Program-made: the position numbers and the translations under genes
In this document: piece after piece, positions 59,822 through 64,000 of the stretch
How positions within the stretch are numbered: the stretch's first letter is position 1
Layout of the letters: every line of letters starts with the position of its first letter
The notes under the pieces: generated by a model
What the model was told of the DNA's origin: nothing
The model's input: the letters and a program-made list of their open reading frames with translations, nothing else
The model's database searches: none
Source: DASTQL01 sp035462375
GTDB taxonomy: Bacteria; Actinomycetota; Actinomycetes; Jiangellales; Jiangellaceae
Assembly (NCBI GenBank): GCA_035462375.1
Contig: DATHUJ010000178.1
Location: forward strand, 7,536 to 71,535
DNA length: 64,000 nt
Reading direction: 5' to 3'

Positions 59822-61948
59822 GTGACCAACGACTCCCCCGCACTCCGCTGGACCGAGCTGGACCGCCGGGCGGTCGACACCGTCCGCACTTTGGCGATGG
59901 ACGCCGTGGAGAAGGCGGGCAACGGCCACCCGGGCACCGCGATGAGCCTCGCCCCCGCGGCGTACATGCTCTACCAGCAGGTGATGCGGCACGACCCGAG
60001 CGACCCCTCGTGGATCGGGCGGGACCGGTTCGTGCTGTCCGCGGGCCACTCCAGCCTGACGCTCTACATACAGCTGTACCTGTCGGGCTACGGCGTCGAG
60101 CTGGACGACCTTGAGTCCCTGCGCACCTGGGGGTCGCTGACGCCGGGCCACCCCGAGTACACACCGGGGCACCCGGAGCACCCGAGCACGCCCGGTGTCG
60201 AGACCACGACGGGCCCCCTGGGCCAGGGCGTCGGCAACGCCGTCGGCCTGGCCATGGCCGCCCGCCGCGAGCGCGGCCTGCTCGACCCGGACGCCCCGCC
60301 CGGGGAGAGCCCCTTCGACCGGACCGTCTACTGCATCGCCTCCGACGGCGATATGCAGGAGGGCGTCGCCTCCGAGGTCTCGTCGATCGCCGGTCACCAG
60401 CGGCTGGGCAACCTCGTCCTGATCTACGACGACAACGCCATCTCCATCGAGGACGACACGAACATCGCCTTCAGCGAGGACGTCGTGGCCCGCTACGCGG
60501 CATACGGATGGCACGTGCAGCGGGTCGACTGGCGCCGCGGCGACGGCACGTACGAGGAGGACGTCGAGGCCCTGCACGCCGCACTGCTCGCCGCCCGGGC
60601 CGAGACCGACCGCCCGTCCTTCATCGCCCTGCGCACGATCATCGCCTGGCCGGCACCCAACGCGCAGAACACCGGCAAGGCCCACGGCTCGGCCCTGGGC
60701 GCAGACGAGGTGGCAGCGACCAAGCGGCTGCTCGGGCTGGACCCCGAGCGCACGTTCCACGTCGACGAGGAGGTGCTGGCCCACGCCCGCGAGGTCGTCG
60801 ACCGGGGCCGCGCCCTGCGGGCCGACTGGGAGGAGGGCTACGCCGCCTGGCGGGAGCGCGAGCCGGAGCGGGCCGCCCTGCTCGACCGGCTGCAGCGGAG
60901 GGCCCTGCCCGAGGGCTGGACCGACGCCCTGCCCACCTTCGAGCCGGGCACCGACATGGCCACCCGCAAGGCGTCCGGCCAGGTGCTGTCGGCGATAAGC
61001 CCGCACCTGCCCGAGCTGTGGGGCGGCTCCGCCGACCTCGCCGAGAGCAACAACACGACACCGGACGGCGAGCTGTCCTTCGTCCCTCCCGACCACTCGA
61101 CCAAGATGTTCCCCGGGGACTGGTACGGCCGGGTGCTGCACTTCGGGATCCGCGAGCACGGCATGGGCGCGATCCTCAACGGCATCGTCCTGTCCGGCCT
61201 CACCCGCCCGTACGGCGGCACCTTCCTCGTCTTCAGCGACTACATGCGGCCCGCCGTCCGGCTGGCGGCGCTCATGGGCGTGCCGGTGACGTACGTGTGG
61301 ACGCACGACTCCATCGGGCTCGGCGAGGACGGCCCGACGCACCAGCCGGTCGAGCACCTCGCGGCGCTGCGCGCGATCCCCGACCTGCACGTCGTCCGAC
61401 CCGCCGACGCCAACGAGACCGCCGTCGCCTGGCGCACCGTGCTGGAGCGCACGGACCGCCCGGCCGGCCTGTGCCTGACCCGGCAGAACGTCCCGACCTT
61501 CCCCCGCGGCGACGGCTGGGGCTCGGCCGAGGGTGTCGCCCGCGGCGCCTACGTGCTCCGCGAGCTGGGCGACGGTGACCCGCCGGACGTCCTCCTCGTG
61601 GGGACCGGGTCGGAGGTCCAGCTGGCCGTCACCGCGGCCGAGCAGCTGGCGTCCGAGGGGTTGCGCGTGCGCGTCGTCTCGATGCCCTGCCGCGAGTGGT
61701 TCGACGAGCAGGACCAGTCCTACCGCGAGTCGGTCCTCCCGTCGTCGGTCCGCGCCCGGGTCTCGGTGGAGGCCGGCGTCGCCCAGTGCTGGCACGACCT
61801 GATCGGCGACGCGGGACGCCACGTCGGCATCGACCGCTTCGGCGCCTCAGCCGACTACAAGACGATCTTCCGCGAGCTCGGCGTGACCGCGGACGCCGTG
61901 GTCAGCGCCGCCCGCGAGAGCCTCGCCGCGGCAGGGGGCGGCACCTGA
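59822..61948 (+). CDS. tkt: Transketolase
   Basis: 708 residues. It has AGNGHPGTAMSLAP near 30-43, the thiamine diphosphate motif SDGDMQEGVASEVSS, DDNAISIEDD, and the pyrimidine-domain EHGMGAILNG and THDSIGLGEDGPTHQP with catalytic His. The GTG at 59822 has GGAAGGA 8 nt upstream and is preferred over an ATG at 59723. Links pentose phosphates to glycolysis. First of tkt-tal-zwf. Confidence 0.97.
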   Translation: MTNDSPALRWTELDRRAVDTVRTLAMDAVEKAGNGHPGTAMSLAPAAYMLYQQVMRHDPSDPSWIGRDRFVLSAGHSSLTLYIQLYLSGYGVELDDLESLRTWGSLTPGHPEYTPGHPEHPSTPGVETTTGPLGQGVGNAVGLAMAARRERGLLDPDAPPGESPFDRTVYCIASDGDMQEGVASEVSSIAGHQRLGNLVLIYDDNAISIEDDTNIAFSEDVVARYAAYGWHVQRVDWRRGDGTYEEDVEALHAALLAARAETDRPSFIALRTIIAWPAPNAQNTGKAHGSALGADEVAATKRLLGLDPERTFHVDEEVLAHAREVVDRGRALRADWEEGYAAWREREPERAALLDRLQRRALPEGWTDALPTFEPGTDMATRKASGQVLSAISPHLPELWGGSADLAESNNTTPDGELSFVPPDHSTKMFPGDWYGRVLHFGIREHGMGAILNGIVLSGLTRPYGGTFLVFSDYMRPAVRLAALMGVPVTYVWTHDSIGLGEDGPTHQPVEHLAALRAIPDLHVVRPADANETAVAWRTVLERTDRPAGLCLTRQNVPTFPRGDGWGSAEGVARGAYVLRELGDGDPPDVLLVGTGSEVQLAVTAAEQLASEGLRVRVVSMPCREWFDEQDQSYRESVLPSSVRARVSVEAGVAQCWHDLIGDAGRHVGIDRFGASADYKTIFRELGVTADAVVSAARESLAAAGGGT

Positions 61949-61992
61949 ACAGCCACCGTCCGCCCCGGCCCGCCACACCCAGGAGGAGCACC

Positions 61993-63105
61993 ATGACCGG
62001 CCACGAGAACCCGTTGGCTCGACTCTCCGCGGAGGGCGTGTCCGTCTGGCTCGACGACATCTCCCGCGACCGCCTGCTCACCGGCAACCTGCGCCACCTG
62101 GTCGACGAGCGGCACGTCGTCGGGGTGACCAGCAACCCGTCCATCTTCCAGGCCGCGGTCACCAAGAGCAGCGCCTACGACGCGCAGCTCGACGCCCTGC
62201 GCCGGGCCGGCGCGGACGCGGAGCACGCCGTCCGCGACATCACCACCGAGGACGTCCGCAACGGCTGCGACCTGCTGGCCGAGCTGGCCCAGCGCCAGCC
62301 GGGCGACGGACGCGTGTCGCTCGAGGTCGACCCGCGGCTGGCCCGCGACACCGACGCCACGATCGCGCAGGCGCGCGAGCTGTGGGGGCTGGTCGGCCGG
62401 CCGAACCTGTACATCAAGATCCCGGCGACCGAGGAGGGGCTGCCCGCGATCACCACCGCGATCGCCGGGGGCATCAGCGTCAACGTCACGCTGATCTTCG
62501 CGCTCGAGCGCTACCGGGCGGTCATGGATGCCTACGCGGCGGGGCTGGAGCGCCGCCTCGAGGCCGGGGAGCCCCTCGACGGCATCGCGTCGGTGGCGTC
62601 GTTCTTCGTCAGCCGGGTCGACACCGAGGTCGACAAGCGGCTCGCCACGGTCGGCGGGGACGAGGCCACGGGGCTCCGCAGCCGTGCGGCGGTCGCGAAC
62701 GCCCGGCTGGCCTACGCCACGTACGAGGAGTTCGTGTCCACCGAGCGCTGGGGGCGGCTGGAGTCCGCCGGAGCGACCCGGCAGCGCCCGCTGTGGGCGT
62801 CGACGAGCACCAAGGACCCCGACCTGCCGGACACCCTGTACGTCACCGAGCTGGTGGCGCCGGGCACCGTCAACACCATGCCGGAGCCGACGATCGAGGC
62901 GGTCGCCGACCACGGCGAGATCCGCGGCGACACGGTGCGCACGGCCTACGACGACGCCCGGGAGACGATGGCCGCGCTCGACCGGGTCGGCGTCGACATG
63001 GACGACGTGACCCGGGTCCTGGAGGTCGAGGGCGTCGACAAGTTCGAGACCAGCTGGAACGACCTGCTCGCCACGGTCGAGGCGAGGCTCGAGGCGGGCC
63101 GGTGA
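61993..63105 (+). CDS. tal: Transaldolase
   Basis: 370 residues, long actinobacterial form. It has VWLDDISRDRLLTGNL, VVGVTSNPSIFQAAV, a LYIKIPATEEGLPAI segment with the Schiff-base lysine near 143, and FVSRVDTEVDKRL. A strong AGGAGGAGCACC precedes the ATG. The stop overlaps the zwf start as GTGA. Confidence 0.97.
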   Translation: MTGHENPLARLSAEGVSVWLDDISRDRLLTGNLRHLVDERHVVGVTSNPSIFQAAVTKSSAYDAQLDALRRAGADAEHAVRDITTEDVRNGCDLLAELAQRQPGDGRVSLEVDPRLARDTDATIAQARELWGLVGRPNLYIKIPATEEGLPAITTAIAGGISVNVTLIFALERYRAVMDAYAAGLERRLEAGEPLDGIASVASFFVSRVDTEVDKRLATVGGDEATGLRSRAAVANARLAYATYEEFVSTERWGRLESAGATRQRPLWASTSTKDPDLPDTLYVTELVAPGTVNTMPEPTIEAVADHGEIRGDTVRTAYDDARETMAALDRVGVDMDDVTRVLEVEGVDKFETSWNDLLATVEARLEAGR

Positions 63106-64000
63106 GCGCTGCGGGCAACCCGCTCCGCGACCCGCGGGACCGCCGGCTCCCCCGCATCGCGCAGCCGTGCGGGCTGATCATCTTCGGCGTCACCGGAGAC
63201 CTGGCCCGCAAGAAGCTCATGCCTGCCGTCTACGACCTCGCCAACCGCGGCCTGCTCCCCCCGGGCTTCTCCCTGGTCGGCTTCGCCCGGCGGGACTGGG
63301 CGGACCAGGACTTCGCGCAGGTCGTGCACGACGCCGTACGGGAGCACGCCCGCACACCGTTCCGGGAGGCCACCTGGCGGCAGCTGGCCCAGGGCTTCCG
63401 GTTCGTCCCCGGCGAGTTCTCCGACGACGACGCGTTCGACCGCCTCGCCACGACCGTGAAGGAGCTCGACGACGTCCAGGGCACCGGCGGCAACCACGCG
63501 TTCTACCTGTCGATCCCGCCCTCGGCCTTCCCCCTGGTGTGCAAGCAGCTGGCCCGCTCGCGGCTCGCCGACCAGTCCGACGGTCAGTGGCGTCGCGTCG
63601 TGATCGAGAAGCCGTTCGGGCACGACCTGGCCTCGGCCCGCGAGCTCAACGACGTCGTCGAGGAGATCTTCCCACCGGACTCCGTCTTCCGGATCGACCA
63701 CTACCTGGGCAAGGAGACGGTCCAGAACATCCTCGCGCTGCGCTTCGCGAACCAGCTCTTCGAGCCGATCTGGAACGGCAACTACGTCGACCACGTGCAG
63801 ATCACGATGGCCGAGGACATCGGGATCGGCGGACGCGCCGGCTACTACGACGGCATCGGCGCGGCCCGCGACGTCATCCAGAACCACCTCCTGCAGCTGC
63901 TCGCCCTGGTGGCCATGGAGGAGCCGGTGTCCTTCGACGCGCGCGACCTCCGGGCGGAGAAGGAGAAGGTGCTCTCCGCCGTGCGGCTCCCCCGCGACCT
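63102..64000 (+). CDS. zwf: Glucose-6-phosphate 1-dehydrogenase (3' end outside window)
   Basis: About 299 residues are present, starting VSAAGNPLRDPRD. The NADP-binding IIFGVTGDLARKKLMPA near 26-42, VIEKPFGHDL and the active-site RIDHYLGKETVQN motif are intact. It makes 6-phosphogluconolactone and NADPH. The frame is open to the last base. The rest of the protein lies beyond the window. Confidence 0.97.
   Translation, partial: MSAAGNPLRDPRDRRLPRIAQPCGLIIFGVTGDLARKKLMPAVYDLANRGLLPPGFSLVGFARRDWADQDFAQVVHDAVREHARTPFREATWRQLAQGFRFVPGEFSDDDAFDRLATTVKELDDVQGTGGNHAFYLSIPPSAFPLVCKQLARSRLADQSDGQWRRVVIEKPFGHDLASARELNDVVEEIFPPDSVFRIDHYLGKETVQNILALRFANQLFEPIWNGNYVDHVQITMAEDIGIGGRAGYYDGIGAARDVIQNHLLQLLALVAMEEPVSFDARDLRAEKEKVLSAVRLPRD

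Noticed and set aside
59291..61822. 843-residue minus-strand frame opposite tkt
   Set aside because: It runs antisense to the complete transketolase gene and has the composition of a mirror frame in GC-rich DNA.
1..64000. tRNA, rRNA, CRISPR arrays, insertion sequences, prophage or integration sites
   Set aside because: No tRNA cloverleaf, rRNA stretch, regularly spaced repeats, transposase or integrase was recognised while reading the window. A covariance-model search could still reveal small RNAs.

Overview
The window is very GC-rich, dense and mostly operonic, with many GTG starts and 4-base GTGA/ATGA overlaps. Gene content (SufR-SufBDCSU, heme A synthase and heme O synthase beside tkt-tal-zwf, RskA-type anti-sigma factor, class F sortase, SseB/DUF1844 pair) points to an actinobacterium of the class Actinomycetia. 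The genus cannot be read from the sequence alone. Several genes carry a TANNNT box 5-7 nt before the start codon, as expected for leaderless mRNAs.

Region 1 (about 0.95-33.4 kb) is an accessory catabolic island on an otherwise housekeeping backbone. It holds a ring-opening amidohydrolase (barbiturase/cyanurate hydrolase family), carbamate kinase, a class III CoA transferase, a fused carboxyltransferase, HyuA/HyuB, a nitrilase-family amidase, a three-subunit molybdenum hydroxylase with CoxG, a uracil-type NCS2 permease, a PucR regulator, a DUF2877-FdrA-DUF1116 trio (the AllH/AllF/AllG carbamoyltransferase families) and a molybdenum-cofactor maturation operon (CoxD, CoxE, XdhC, MocA-like). Read together they suggest oxidative pyrimidine breakdown: uracil to barbiturate to ureidomalonate. 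Ureidomalonate would then be cleaved by phosphate to malonamate and carbamoyl phosphate. Carbamate kinase would recover ATP, and malonamate would pass via malonate and malonyl-CoA to acetyl-CoA. The phosphorolytic step and the malonate branch are inference. Two glycosyltransferases, a DUF445 protein, a PLP-fold protein and a P-loop kinase are interspersed without an evident role in the pathway.

Region 2 (33.6-42.7 kb) is housekeeping: a secreted protein, hisG-hisE, the riboflavin operon ribD-ribE-ribBA-ribH behind an FMN riboswitch, then rpe, rsmB, fmt and def.

Region 3 (42.8-51.5 kb) has a universal stress protein, a sodium:alanine-type symporter and the suf operon sufR-sufB-sufD-Rieske-sufC-sufS-sufU-sufT. 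Its sufD frame has no ordinary start codon at the conserved N-terminus.

Region 4 (51.5-64 kb) has an ABC exporter pair, then a surface/regulatory module (DUF4397 protein, class F sortase, ECF sigma factor, RskA-like anti-sigma factor), COX15/ctaA, a membrane protein, ctaB and the pentose phosphate genes tkt-tal-zwf. The last is cut by the window end. No rRNA, tRNA, CRISPR array, insertion sequence or prophage was recognised.
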